Assembly (NCBI GenBank): GCA_028583605.1
Contig: CM053329.1
Span: forward strand, 310,001 to 374,000
Direction: 5' to 3'
DNA length: 64,000 nt
Source: Dastarcus helophoroides
Taxonomy: Eukaryota; Arthropoda; Insecta; Coleoptera; Bothrideridae
Under the pieces are notes generated by a model, which made no database searches, was not told where the DNA came from, and saw nothing but the letters and a program-made list of their open reading frames with translations. The position numbers and the translations under genes are program-made. Below are positions 35,336-46,743 of the stretch, piece after piece (within the stretch, counting starts at the first letter, position 1; the number at the start of each line of letters is the position of its first letter).

Positions 35336-37232
35336 AGGTAAAGTGCCCCGAATTGAACCAATTTTTAGAAAAATGCTTGTAGGTTTGTAAATGTATGATT
35401 GTAATATTTTATATGCCGTTAATATTTAAATTATATTTTTGGAAATCTACTACAGCCTTATGAGCCCCTGGAATGTAATACTTCCGAAGTAAAAAAAATT
35501 TTTTTGAAGGGTTGCAAATGGTTCAATATAAGAGACTGGTAGCCAAATTTGAACCACTAGTTCTTCAAATTGAAAATACCTATAAAAATTATGAGTAGGT
35601 ACTTTCAAAAGACAGTTAAATTTTTATTTAAGAATAGAAAAAACAGAAAAGACTACAAACCTACAAACAATATACATACATGTTAAGAATAAATTTAAAA
35701 AAATCAAGCATTGAAAAACAAAAATAAACTAAAAACTTATGGGGTTTTACACACATGTTTAACAAACTTAACAATAAACTTCTTGAACAAACCCACTTTT
35801 ACGCATTTGCAATGAAACCACGATTTGCACTTCACACATCCTGAACTTCTTCATTTTCACATTCCTTACAATATCAACGTTGTTCGTCACCTGTCGTTGC
35901 TACTTTAGTTCGATTTTTTTCTCAAACTTTGCTGCTTTTCTTTAAAGATGCAGATTCGATACATTTAGATAATGGGGCAATTTCCAGTAAGCTGGCGGAG
36001 AATATTGATGCTCAGGTTTCTCATGAGGCTTTGACAACATCCATAGAGAGAGGTGTTGAACAATTTCTGTTTTGAATTTTTTTTAAAGTGCTAATGGAAT
36101 ATCATCTTTAGGACTAAAGCCATTATTTTGAAATTTATTTGGTTCAGGCTTAAGAACTACGGATCCAGCAAAATTTGAATCTTGAAAAACATATCTATCT
36201 ACTGGCAATACACTCCAGATACCCTAAATCCAATTATGGCATTTTCTATCGTTTCCATCTTTCCATAAGCTTAATTTAATAATGAAGCCACTTGCTACTC
36301 TTACACTCTCTATCCAAGATTAGTAGTTAACCATTTTTCCAATGCTTGGATGTAATACACCTCCATTGGTTTGAAAAAAGAACAGTTAAGTGGTTGCAGA
36401 CGATATGTCTTATGACTTGGCAACTGCACCATACCAATTCCATTTTCTTGTGCCAGAAACAGAGCATCTAATTGTAAGTAAGACTTCGAACATCTTTTAC
36501 GGAGAGTCGGGAAAGAGATTCTAAGAGTTTAATAATATGGTTCGACAACAATTCTTCTAAAGTAGTATTGAAAATAGGGTTCCGGCCCAATAATTTAATA
36601 GAACCTTTGGCCACCCTTTTTTGACTCTCGAATATGCCGAAATAACGTCGATTAAGGTATTCCATAATCGTTACTGCATTTATTTAGACTTTTTTTTCCC
36701 TCATTGTACGTTACTAGGGCTAGTTACAAATCTGACGCAGACCATTTTCCCTAATTTCCCCCTTTTGACATTTGCAAAAAAGACCAGACCACTTGGAAGC
36801 TCGTAAAGCGAACAAAAGTTTCCTAATTTGAGGTTCAATTACGGCAACCGTTTATGGTTCAAATTGGGAAACTGTCAATAAAATACATATTGTGACCTTA
36901 CGTTTCTAAATACGTAAATTTTAAATACTCGTAGTGTTACATATGCCAAAAACTATGGCAATTTTAGTGACAATTACAAAATGTTCCTTCCTTTAACAGA
37001 ATATCAAAATTCTCTTAGAGACTTAGATCTAGTTTTATGCGAAAACTGTCCACAACACCGACACAGGCGGGGAGTTGCTGAATTCTGACGGAAATTATTA
37101 TAAAATTGCTGAGCTTACTTCATCTACACACATAAATTCAGCTGTTTAACGCAAGTGGCGCAAGAGTTTAATAAGGTAGGAAAATTTAGGGGGTTCAATT
37201 TAGGAGGCGGCTCAATTTGGGGCACTTTACCC
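35336..37232 (-). mobile_element. pogo-like DNA transposon, 1.9 kb, with TA target duplication
   Basis: The left end AGGTAAAGTGCCCCGAATTG and the inverted right end GGGTAAAGTGCCCCAAATTG match at 18 of 20 positions and are flanked by TA (35334..35335 and 37233..37234). The interior carries a pogo-type transposase pseudogene on the minus strand. Its length and terminal repeats agree with an internally deleted member. Confidence 0.85.
35800..36700 (-). pseudogene. pogo-like transposase with internal deletion and stops
   Basis: Reading the minus strand, the N-terminal part (ORF 36665..36468) includes L-L-G-R-N-P-I-F-N-T-T-L-E-E-L, typical of the region after the psq-type helix-turn-helix. It then jumps directly to L-Q-L-D-A-L-F-L-A-Q-E-N-G and M-V-Q-L-P-S-H-K-T-Y-R-L-Q-P-L-N-C-S-F-F. 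In the family the last motif reads L-Q-P-L-D with the D as third catalytic residue; here it is N. About 200 residues that should hold the first two catalytic acids are missing. Near 35830..35900 a C-K-E-C ... C-K-S-W-F-H-C-K-C zinc finger follows, the PHD-like C-terminal finger of some insect pogo-like proteins. Several in-frame stops (for example after T-N-L-G) show it is dead. Confidence 0.8.
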
Positions 37233-37234
37233 TA

Positions 37235-38158
37235 TTAATGTAACAAAAAAATATATATCAAGAAAAAGGTCGAATATCCGAAATATCCTATTTTGAAGTC
37301 AATGTTTTTTAATTAAAATGCAAATTTTGTAATTTTTCTACAATATTTTGAGATTTTTCAAAATATTGAATTTTCTCTTCTTCTTCTTCCTTTTTCTGTG
37401 CTACAGACAATGCCTATATAGATAATGTCATACGATAAGGGACATCAGAAAACTTAGGTTTTCTTTTAGTGACATAATTACATATTTTTTTAGCACAAAT
37501 AACAAAATGATAATCTCCACATTTGAACAGATGAACGTAGAACGCCAGTTAAATAAATGTACATAACTCTACTACTAGAAAGAAACACATCGTATAGTTT
37601 TTGTTCTTAAATATGTTTACATTTTTTTCTCATGCTTTCAGTCTCTTACGATGATTATATATGTACGACTTTCACTAAAACATTATTTTAACTGATAGTT
37701 ACTTATTTTTTTCTTGTAGAAATCTTCAAATTTTTAAATGCGCCCATTTTAAAAGTTTTAATATGTGACTTTGATCTTTCTTCACTTGTAGTATTATTAT
37801 TATTTTAACGTATAAAGCGATTTTATTTAAGGGAAAACAGCCTATCGTAGCTATTAACCTCTTTATTGTGTTCTATAGAACAAAAAATTTGTAGAATTAA
37901 CAAATATCCATGCCAACGTGATAGAAGCTCCCGTTTTAAGTTGTGAAAACATCTAATAATAAAAATAGGTAATTAAGTCAAAGATGTTCCTACATTTAAA
38001 ATCTACGTAGACGAATTCACAGTGAGTTGCTAGTTTTGAAAACATTAGGTGTTGGAAAAGTAAACTTCAAATATTCCAAAAATATTAATATATCAAGAGT
38101 AAAAAGAAATAAATTTTCACTCTAAATTAAATATAAAATACTGAATAATGTTAGAAAA
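37235..38158. other. Region downstream of AKR-C, nothing recognised
   Basis: AT-rich DNA 3' of AKR-C. No canonical AATAAA was found on the minus strand within about 120 nt of the stop, so the 3' end of the transcript is not located. Confidence 0.4.
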
Positions 38159-39744
38159 TTAATATTCCACGCCGACAAATGGATAATGGGGAGCATCCTT
38201 CATTTCTTCACCTTCCACTACCCTCACATTACAGTTAAACGACTCCAGCACTGATATTTCCTCAGGTGTTAACTGAAAGTCAAAAATATCTTTATTTGCT
38301 TCTAGTCTGCCCTTGTTCGATGATTTTGGAATAGGTATGGTACCTAGTTCAACCAAATAACGAAGAATTACTTGTGCTGCAGTTTTGCCATATTTTTCTC
38401 CAATTTTTACCAATCTTGGATCATCAAGCGATAAAACAGGATCACCTGCCTTTTGCCATGGTCTTGCAGGTGAACCTAGAGGACTGTAGGCCATTATATG
38501 TATACCTCTTTCCTTGCAAAATTTCGTTAGTTTTTGTTGATTCAAAAATGGAGTCACTTCTACCTGGTTTATTACAGGTTTGATAACTGCTGAGTCCAAA
38601 ACTCTTTGCACCTGTTTGCTGTTAAAATTTGACAGACCTATGCTTTTTGCTAGTCCTAGGTTGACACATTCTTCCATCCCTTTCCAGGTGTCTACGTAAT
38701 CGTAATCAATAAATGGATTTGTGAAAGGAGAATGGGTGTTCATTACTGTTCCTTTCTGGGCCACGGGCCAATGAATAAGATACAAATCGATGTAATCAAG
38801 ACCGAAGTTTTCCAGAGATTTTTTACAAGTTGGAACGACCTTCTCTCTTTCATGAAAAATATTCCATAACTTGGTTACTATATAGAGTTCTTCGCGTTTA
38901 ATGGTTCCATCATTAATTTTATCGCGTATTGCTCTACCTATCTCTTTTTCGTTGCCGTAGAGCATAGCACAGTCTATAAGACGATATCCTATTGAAATGG
39001 CATACTTAACGGATTCCTCTACTTCCCCTGGAGCAGACTGGAATAGTAAATGAAAAGTTTTTATATTTATTGCGTATTAGAAAAAATATAATGGAATGTA
39101 AAATAGAAATGTATTAAAATATAAATCTTGTTTGTTTAACATTGTGTTCAAATGAGTAAAATATATCTATTATTAGTTGATTAGAATAACATTAATTTTG
39201 GGGCTGATTGTTGTTTTCTGTAGTGTGTCCCCCGGAAGTGATATATCACCCTCTTTTTTGTGCATACAGAAAATCGTTTAAATGGGTAAAGTTCTGAAAT
39301 GCACGGTATTCAGAAAACAAGTCAATATTTTTATTAGGAGAAGATAAATTGAGAAATTCGCTTTTCTAAAACCTGCAGTAACCACTTAATTGAGAAAATC
39401 TTGAATCATACTACAATAGTCTGTAAATAAACACTTGTTTAAATAAAAATAATTTTGAAATGTGCCTTGATTATACATTCATCGCCTTGGTAAAAAAAAT
39501 TAAAATTTGTTGTCCTTAGACCGATGGCATACTCTGTATAATGTATGTGATGATATACGATTTCTATGTTAACAAATATTAAAATTTACTGTTAGTAAGT
39601 TAGTGAAATTCATCATTATTAAAACATTGTCTTTCACCACAACTAAAAAAATACTTACAAGCCAAGTTCCTAATCCCATCTGCGGACACGTACTTCCGTT
39701 ACTAAGTACTACATTTGGCACTTTTTTTATTTTGCTAGCATTAG
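38159..39744 (-). CDS. Aldo-keto reductase (AKR-C), exons 2 and 3
   Basis: Exon 2 is 39744..39659 (acceptor TTTTTACAG, donor GTAAGT). It encodes 28 full codons ending M-G-L-G-T-W-L. Exon 3 is 39037..38159 (acceptor ATTCCAG), 292 codons plus TAA, beginning S-A-P-G-E-V; the intron is 621 nt. Exon 2 opens with two bases that complete a codon, so a phase-1 upstream exon is required; a match is at 44820..44856. Numbered from the first full codon of exon 2, the tetrad is Asp50, Tyr55 (I-D-C-A-M-L-Y-G), Lys84 (V-T-K-L-W) and His117 (Y-L-I-H-W-P), with the same spacing as in AKR-B. I-P-K-S-x4-R and the tail H-Y-P-F-V-G-V-E-Y are present. Unlike AKR-B it has no introns in its C-terminal two thirds. 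Intact; predicted NADPH-dependent carbonyl reductase. Confidence 0.93.
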
Positions 39745-40126
39745 CTGTAAAAATAATTGATGAATTAATTTTTTTTATTATAAGTAAATATTGTCAAGAG
39801 TTATTGCACTTATTAGGACTGTTTGATCGATGATATTAAACATATTTGGAACAAAATTCATAATAAATTCACAATTTAGAGAAAATCACTCGGCCAATCA
39901 TCCGAAAATGATGTCATTTTTTAAATGACAACCTCAAACCGCGGTTGCGGTAGCTTTTTGGATTTCCCTTTTAAATTTTTTCGAGTTTAAAAGTCTAAAA
40001 TTTCGGGTTTGTCTTAGAATTTTAGAATTTAGTTCTTAGCAGCGAAATTTTGATTTTAGTAGAGAAATTACCTTTTGAATTCCTTAAATGAGGATTTAGT
40101 TTGCAAATTTTCCCTTTTTCATAATA

Positions 40127-41803
40127 CCGGGTGTTTTTTTAGTTGGGAAGTTACCTTTATATGGAGTACTACTTATTATAAAGGCAAACTGATTTTGTTG
40201 ATGGGGCTAATCGGGGCAAAACTATCTTCTAAAAATATTTTTAACTTCCCCCCACTACCAGTTATACCGGAAGTACACATCAACTTTCTTATTTTAAATA
40301 GCGACCCCCAAATTTTATATTTTATTTGGCTTTTACGTAAAAAAATAAGGTGAGTTTATGTATACATGTTTATTGCTACCTTTGATAATTTTAAACATAT
40401 TTCAATTTTTCGAAAAAAAAATGACAGAAAAGAGGGTTATTTTGACTCTTTGTATCTTTTTTATTATTTGCAGTAAAAACCTGAAATTAGGGTGAAAGTC
40501 ACGGAATATTATAAAGAAAATAATAGCGTAATCAGATTTTACATTTATTATACAGGGTGATGGAAATTTTATAATCTTTGCTGTTTTTGCTTTATTCAAA
40601 AAAATCTGTTTTTTTAAATGGGAACTATATGTTCTTTAATCATTTTTGGATTCTACACATAAAAAGAAGAAAAAAGTTGTATTACTTATTTTTTAAAATT
40701 TTGTGCCGTTGCAGAGGTATTTTACATAAATCCCAAAATAAAAATAAATAAATAATAGGAAAAAAAAATGATTGACAAAAAATTTACATTATAAGATTTC
40801 GAATTGAGTAACCTTTTTAAGAACATCCGATTGTTCCTAGCAATATGCTTGTCGATTTTCATTATAAAATTAATCCTTACAAATCCTGAGTTTTAATCTA
40901 ACAGAATAATAGTTAAAGGACGAATTTTCTTGAACATTTGTTGTTAATTTTCATTACTCCAAAAATGAGAAGTCGGTTTAACAAACCGTTTTTACAAAAC
41001 TTACATTCGTGGCTCCATAAATATTTTTCAATAAGAATTCAAACAATTAGCCAAAAACTTATTCGTCTTGTACGGTTATCTTTTAAATGTTATTTAGCCT
41101 AAAATTTAGGCCTTGTGGTTATGTTTTTTGTTTGAAAATTTTGTTGTCTACTACCAAGTTGCTAGTAGAGAAAAAAATATATATTTTTCTTTTTTATTTT
41201 GAATTATATCCCTGTAACGGTGCAGAATTTAAAAAAATTAATTATAGGACTTTTTTCTTCTTTTGACGTGAGGAATCCAAGAATGATTAAAAAACACATA
41301 GTTCCCATTTAAAAAAAAACAGAGTTTTTTTGAATAAAACAAAAACAATAAAGATCATAAAATTTCCATCACCCTGTGTAATAAATGTAAAACTTGATTA
41401 CGTTATTAGAGTCTCCATAATATTTCAGGACTCCAGCCCAAATTTCATGTTTTTACTTCAAATAATAAAAAAGATCCATAGAGTCAAAATAACCCTCTTT
41501 TCTGTCATTTTTTTTTCGAAAAATTGAAATATCTTTAAAACTATTAAAGATAGCAATAAACATGTATATATAAACTCACCTTATTTTTCTAGGTAAAATC
41601 CAAATAAAGTATAAAATTTGAGGGTTGCTATTTAAAATAAGAAAGTTGATGTCTACTTCCGGTATAACCGAAAGTGGGAGGAAGTTGAAAATATTTTTGG
41701 AAGGTAGTTTAGCTCCGATTAGCCCCATCGACAAAATCAGTTTGCCTTTGTAATAAGTGATACTCCATATAAAGGTAACCTCCCAACTAAAAAAAACATC
41801 CGG
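40127..41803. mobile_element. Long-inverted-repeat (foldback) element 2, 1.68 kb, in AKR-C intron 1
   Basis: The ends are CCGGGTGTTTTTTTAGTTGG and, inverted, CCGGATGTTTTTTTTAGTTG, each flanked by TA (40125..40126 and 41804..41805). Arms of about 600 bp pair closely, for example TTACCTTTATATGGAGTA, TATACCGGAAGTACACATC and TTTTCGAAAAAAAAATGACA have inverted partners. By eye the arms agree at roughly 85-90 percent. Mirror-image 65-codon ORFs (40402..40599 minus and 41330..41527 plus) lie in the arms. No transposase was recognised. A related fragment (CTATACCGGAAGTTGACACC) is at about 60140. Confidence 0.9.
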
Positions 41804-41805
41804 TA

Positions 41806-44800
41806 TATTAACTTAATTGGGAAATCTAGAATTTTTACAAATAAATTCATAGTATATCTTTTGATATACTTCTTCCGGAATTGGGGCGTCCCAAAGAACT
41901 ACCAAACGTATTTGACATTTGGTTCTCCATTATAGTAGCTTCTTCAGAAACAAAAAGAAAAAGAGAATACAGAAAAAATATATGACAATTGCAAGAGAAA
42001 TACAAGAAAAAATGAAAAACGGCACAGTAAACAAAATTGTTAAGACATGTGTCATTTTTATTTTCGGAGGAGTTTTGCCTCTGCTATGATTAACACAATG
42101 AATTACTGAATTTTGTTTTATATATTTTCTCTTTCTTTGTGTTTTACTCCTTTTATTTATTTTTTTTGTATTATCTTGTTTCTATTTTTTCCTCAGGAAA
42201 AATATCGAATATTTTTAGTATAGTTCATTTACACGTCCAATCCCAGAAGATTTTATCTTTTGTCGACTCTGGTCGTGGAAGCATTTAAAATCATAATTTT
42301 GAAGTTCGAGCTGATTTCGAGCCATAATTTCCAGAGAAAAACTGTTTGAGCTAGAAAATTCCATTATGTCAAGAACATCATGGGCAAATGATTTTCGGGA
42401 AAGTATTTAGGTTCAAATTTTACATTAAAGTATTTAAAAAACCTGTATTATACCGGTACTCCAGAAATAATTTCTCTTTCAGAGAATTTTGACCTGCCAA
42501 AACTTATTTATTTAAATGGAACATCCCTTATTTTTCTCGCGATCAAATCGGTCTCTTAATTACCTAGAATTTTCTTAAATACCTCCTATGCCAAAAATTA
42601 CTGGTTACGGAAATATTGTCACTTTTCTTGTTCAGACGTTAAAATTCATCAAGTTTTTACTCGCAATGAAACAAATTAAATTGCATTATACTCTTTATCG
42701 TATTTTTGAAAATTAAATGTCCTTTGAGTTAAATCTTTATGGATAATTATTAACCTCATAATATTCTAGCCGCTTCGTAATAACTTAGCAGCACATAAGA
42801 TGTTAGTTACAATTATAATACGTTAGTTACCTATCATAATACCCTAGATACAAATTTCATTCTAAAAATTTGTTGATTTTTTTATGTCATCATTGTCAAT
42901 GATACGATAAAGCTTTAAATGCAACTCGATTATTAGCAACTTGAACAATCTCGGACGTGGTCAGACAACTCGGCTAACGCCTCGTCGCCTGGCAACGTCC
43001 TCGATTATTTAAAATCTCATAATAATCTCGTTACCTTAATAGCTATAAAATATATGCAAAAACAGAAGCTGATATGTTATTGACCTAAATGCATAAAAGT
43101 GTATAAATGGTAACACTCTCGAAATTTTGATGCTTCTTTTTTAAAATTTCGAATTTTTCTGATTTGCAATTTAAAACAAATCAAAATTTCGAACTTTTTT
43201 AAATAGATTTTGCTGAAAACTCATAATTTCTGAGATACACTTTTCTGAAACTGTTTTATTTTCCAGTCGTAATTTTTATTTTAAAAATGAAACTTTCACT
43301 TTAAAATATAAATTAAAAAAAAAAGAAGTTTAAAAGGAGGCAATCTCGGTTCCTAAGATACGTTTTGTAACTGTCTTTAGAAATTTTTAATTTGGACCAA
43401 ATCCTTGATTTCTAAAATAATATGTTTAATTTAAATACTTGAAACGAAATTTTTAAAAGTTTTCTCACAGTGTAGACTTAAAATTAGAAATTTATACTTT
43501 TTTCGGAGATCTGAAAAAAGTCGAAATTTTTCTTTCGATTCAGAGTTTTGGGGTTATTTGTGATATATTTACTTCTTCTAAATTTTTAGGACTTTACTAA
43601 TCTTAAAATTACTTCAGGTTTCTCTCGAAATTTCGACTGTAATGTTAACATTCTCTTGACCATGGTCAATATATAAAAAAAGTGAAAATATGGTAAAAAA
43701 TTTGAAATGTTGATAAAAAAAGCCTAAAGTCTGGTTAAGGCTAAATATCAGATTTAAAAAAAAGTTAATTTCAAGGAAAATTCGAATTTAGTCGCAAAGA
43801 AAGTTGAAATTGTAAATTATGAAATCAATTTTTTAGCAAAACAAAATTTAAATAAGATGGAAAGGAATTTCGTACTTGAAATCAAACGTTAAAGAAAAAA
43901 CTTGGAATTATAACGCAGAAGTGAATTCCATGAAAATATTTTAAATAAATCATGTATGACGTTTTCAGTTTTCACATTCTCCTTTCGAATTTTAATTTCA
44001 AATTTATTCTGAAAAAAAAACAGAAAAGTTGAAAATCGCAATTTTGCCTTTAGCTTTATAAAATTTTAAATTTGACCATGACAAGTCTATAGAAAAAAAT
44101 TGTCAGTCTAAAAACAAAAATTTTTAGTTTCCAGTCGAAATCTCCAGTTTAATTTTAAGAATAGTTGAGTTTTAAGAAAGTCAGTTTCAGAGAAACACAT
44201 TTTTAAAATGTAACTTATTTCAAAATTTTCCATTTTTATCGTTTCTCTTTGAATTTTTTGACTTGAAATGTCCACTTCAATGCCAAAATTTGAAGAAAAA
44301 ATATCCCAAGTAAACATTTTGACAAAGGTACTCAATATTTCAAGTTTTTCTAGAATTTCTGCCATTAATTATGTATAAATTCCGGTTAGTAATAACCTAA
44401 AAAATATTTTTTTCAGGTATGCAGCCAAAATGTCGTATTATGGATTTGCTGTTTCGAAGTAAAATGTTCCGGTTGTCTACCGCTAATATTTACTTCTCAG
44501 TGGAAAATTTGACCAATAAGTACTTTTTGCACACATGAAAAATAATTTCGTTGAAAAAAATTAAACTTATTGTTAGTTAAATCCTCTTCCACCCGGTTAA
44601 AAAATGCTAATATTTACAGCAAATCGTAAAATTATTAAATTTAAAATTGGTTGGTAATATCAAAATGTCTTGTAAAAAACTTATCATTTTGTCAAATTTG
44701 GCCTGTGATATGCCCATTTTCAGATGTTTAAAAATTATTTTAAAGTATTAAATTTAGGTTAAAACGATATAATTTCAATTTACCAGTTACGCTTCTGGAT

Positions 44801-44819
44801 GCAATTAAAAGTTACATAC
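41806..44819. other. AKR-C intron 1, remainder, including a degenerate GTCGAAATTTT tract
   Basis: Presumed intron between AKR-C exons 1 and 2. From about 43100 to 44400 it is the same degenerate AT-rich sequence with AAATTTCGA words seen elsewhere. A less AT-rich patch CTAACGCCTCGTCGCCTGGC lies near 42974. No exon or transposon protein was found. Confidence 0.4.
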
Positions 44820-44856
44820 CTAATTCTAAATTTCCAGAGTTGGCGGCCATACTCAT
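44820..44856 (-). CDS. Probable first coding exon of AKR-C
   Basis: On the minus strand ATG at 44856 (or a second in-frame ATG at 44850) opens M-S-M-A-A-N-S-G-N-L-E-L. It is followed by a single G and a GTATGT donor (GT at 44819..44818). This phase-1 end is exactly what exon 2 at 39744 needs: G plus CT gives an alanine codon and the frame stays open. The joined protein would be 333 residues (37 + 86 + 879 nt). The exon is very short and 5 kb away, so it remains a prediction; transcript data would decide it. The choice between the two ATGs is open. Confidence 0.6.
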
Positions 44857-44859
44857 CGA

Positions 44860-45599
44860 TTGTTTTATAATATCAGAGACTAATCTATTTCTGCAACAAA
44901 TATTGCTCATCTTGGAAAAAGCAAACATTTTTATTGACAACCTTATACAGTTCTCGTATGCAAGGTCAACACTGCCTATTAGTGGATGTCTAATATCATT
45001 ATGGATTGTATTATGATTAGCAAGTAAAGAATTGCATATCAGTCAACGATAAATAATTACGAGAATTTCGTATTAACAAACTATTTTTTCTTAGAAACCA
45101 CAGCAAATTCTAATATTACATAACCGCATAAAAGATATCTCAGTTTTTTTAGCAGTTATTTTAATCCTAATTTATCAAAGGCATAATTGTAACAAACACT
45201 CGACCAAGTTTTTTTATCAATATTGCTCAGAGTCAAGTTATAAAATAAAAACGATAAGAAATTATGTCAATAATATAAATTTCACTTTAAATAAGCTTAT
45301 ATACACGGACTTAAAATTGCGTGAAGTACTTCAATCTTTCCTAACTAACGATTTGTACTTGACAATACATGCAATTTAGACTTTAACTATTTTTTTCAAA
45401 GTTGCTTTGCAAAGAGTTTTTAACATAATCAACAGCCTCTATCAAGAGAAAATAATAAACTTTCACTGCCAATCACTGCAGTTTGCTTCACTTCTCAGCT
45501 TCAAACCAATGAAGAATTTTACTGAGTAATGCAATATTGATGATAATTTTTTTGTAACTCATCATCGGGTCATCGAGTAACGACTGGAGTCTTTCTAGT
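44860..45599. other. AKR-C upstream region, nothing recognised
   Basis: AT-rich DNA 5' of the proposed AKR-C start. No convincing promoter motif or ORF. Confidence 0.3.
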
Positions 45600-46743
45600 T
45601 AAGGTTTTCTTTCTGAACTAATGGCAGACGATATGGTGATCATATGTGGGCGGTCGCAATTTGATTATAAATTTATATTATCTAAGGTTGCAATTAGTAG
45701 AACAACTAATCTTCTAGATCTGTTCCATACCACCTTTCCAGATTCACATGAGATCACTGTAGCATCATGTTTGGAAATTCTAATCACAAACTTATAAGAG
45801 TTTATAGTTCGATGTTTACCACCTCTTCCTGAGACGCGGTCAGATAAATGTTGGCACTTCAACTCCATAAACCGCATCTTTCCCATGGAAAGCGATCTGC
45901 TTTAACTCAGACAACCCCTATTCAGTCACAGAATCTTTTAATTATTATCTGTACTATCCTAGTAGCATTCATTCCCAAAAAAGTATATATCTAGTAAATC
46001 TTGATTCAGCAAAAAATGTGCTTGGACGGTCTCCTCCAAAAATCACGCATACCGTCTTTGGCAAAATTATCCATGAGGCATGCATACATCTTTGTATGCA
46101 TAAAATGCATCAGGGGCTCATTGACTCCCCGAAGAGAAGTAGGTTCTTTTGGGGATGAGCAAAATCGACCGAAAAGAAGTTCACCTCTTCAAACTTTTTA
46201 CTTTTACTCGATGAGAACAACACCATTCCTTCCGAAAAAAGACTGACCTGCTATCATCAATATTTGCTCAAAATTCTAACTTTACTTTACGGAACACAAA
46301 ACTTTCTATTATTTTTAATACATCAATGTCTGAACTCGTTTTCAGTTTTCAGACAAATGCACATTTAGGTAAATTTTTTTGAAGCTCCTGGTATTGATGG
46401 TATCCCCGTTATTTTGTTAATAAGTTTGTTCCTGAGCTGACTTCTCTCATAAGCAAATTATTTACACTTTCTTACAAAAAAACGTATATTCCGCAACATC
46501 GTGCAGCCTAACCCTAAAAAGAGAAAAAGAAATGTGACTGATAACTATCGTCCTATGTCTTTCTTACTTGCTATACCTAAAGTGATGGAGAAAGTTATTA
46601 ATGTAGTGAACAAAAAAATATGATGTCAACAAAGTCGGACACCGACCTCTTCTCACCAAATTAACGGACTTCTACCGGGTGGGTCTCTGTCATATGATAC
46701 CTAGTTTTCTCGATCTCTTCAGCGGTGCTCTAGGGGTTTATTT

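Noticed and set aside
45665..45886. 73-codon minus-strand ORF
   Set aside because: The plus strand of the same DNA encodes the end of a LINE endonuclease domain (T-N-L-L-D-L-F), so this is its antisense shadow.
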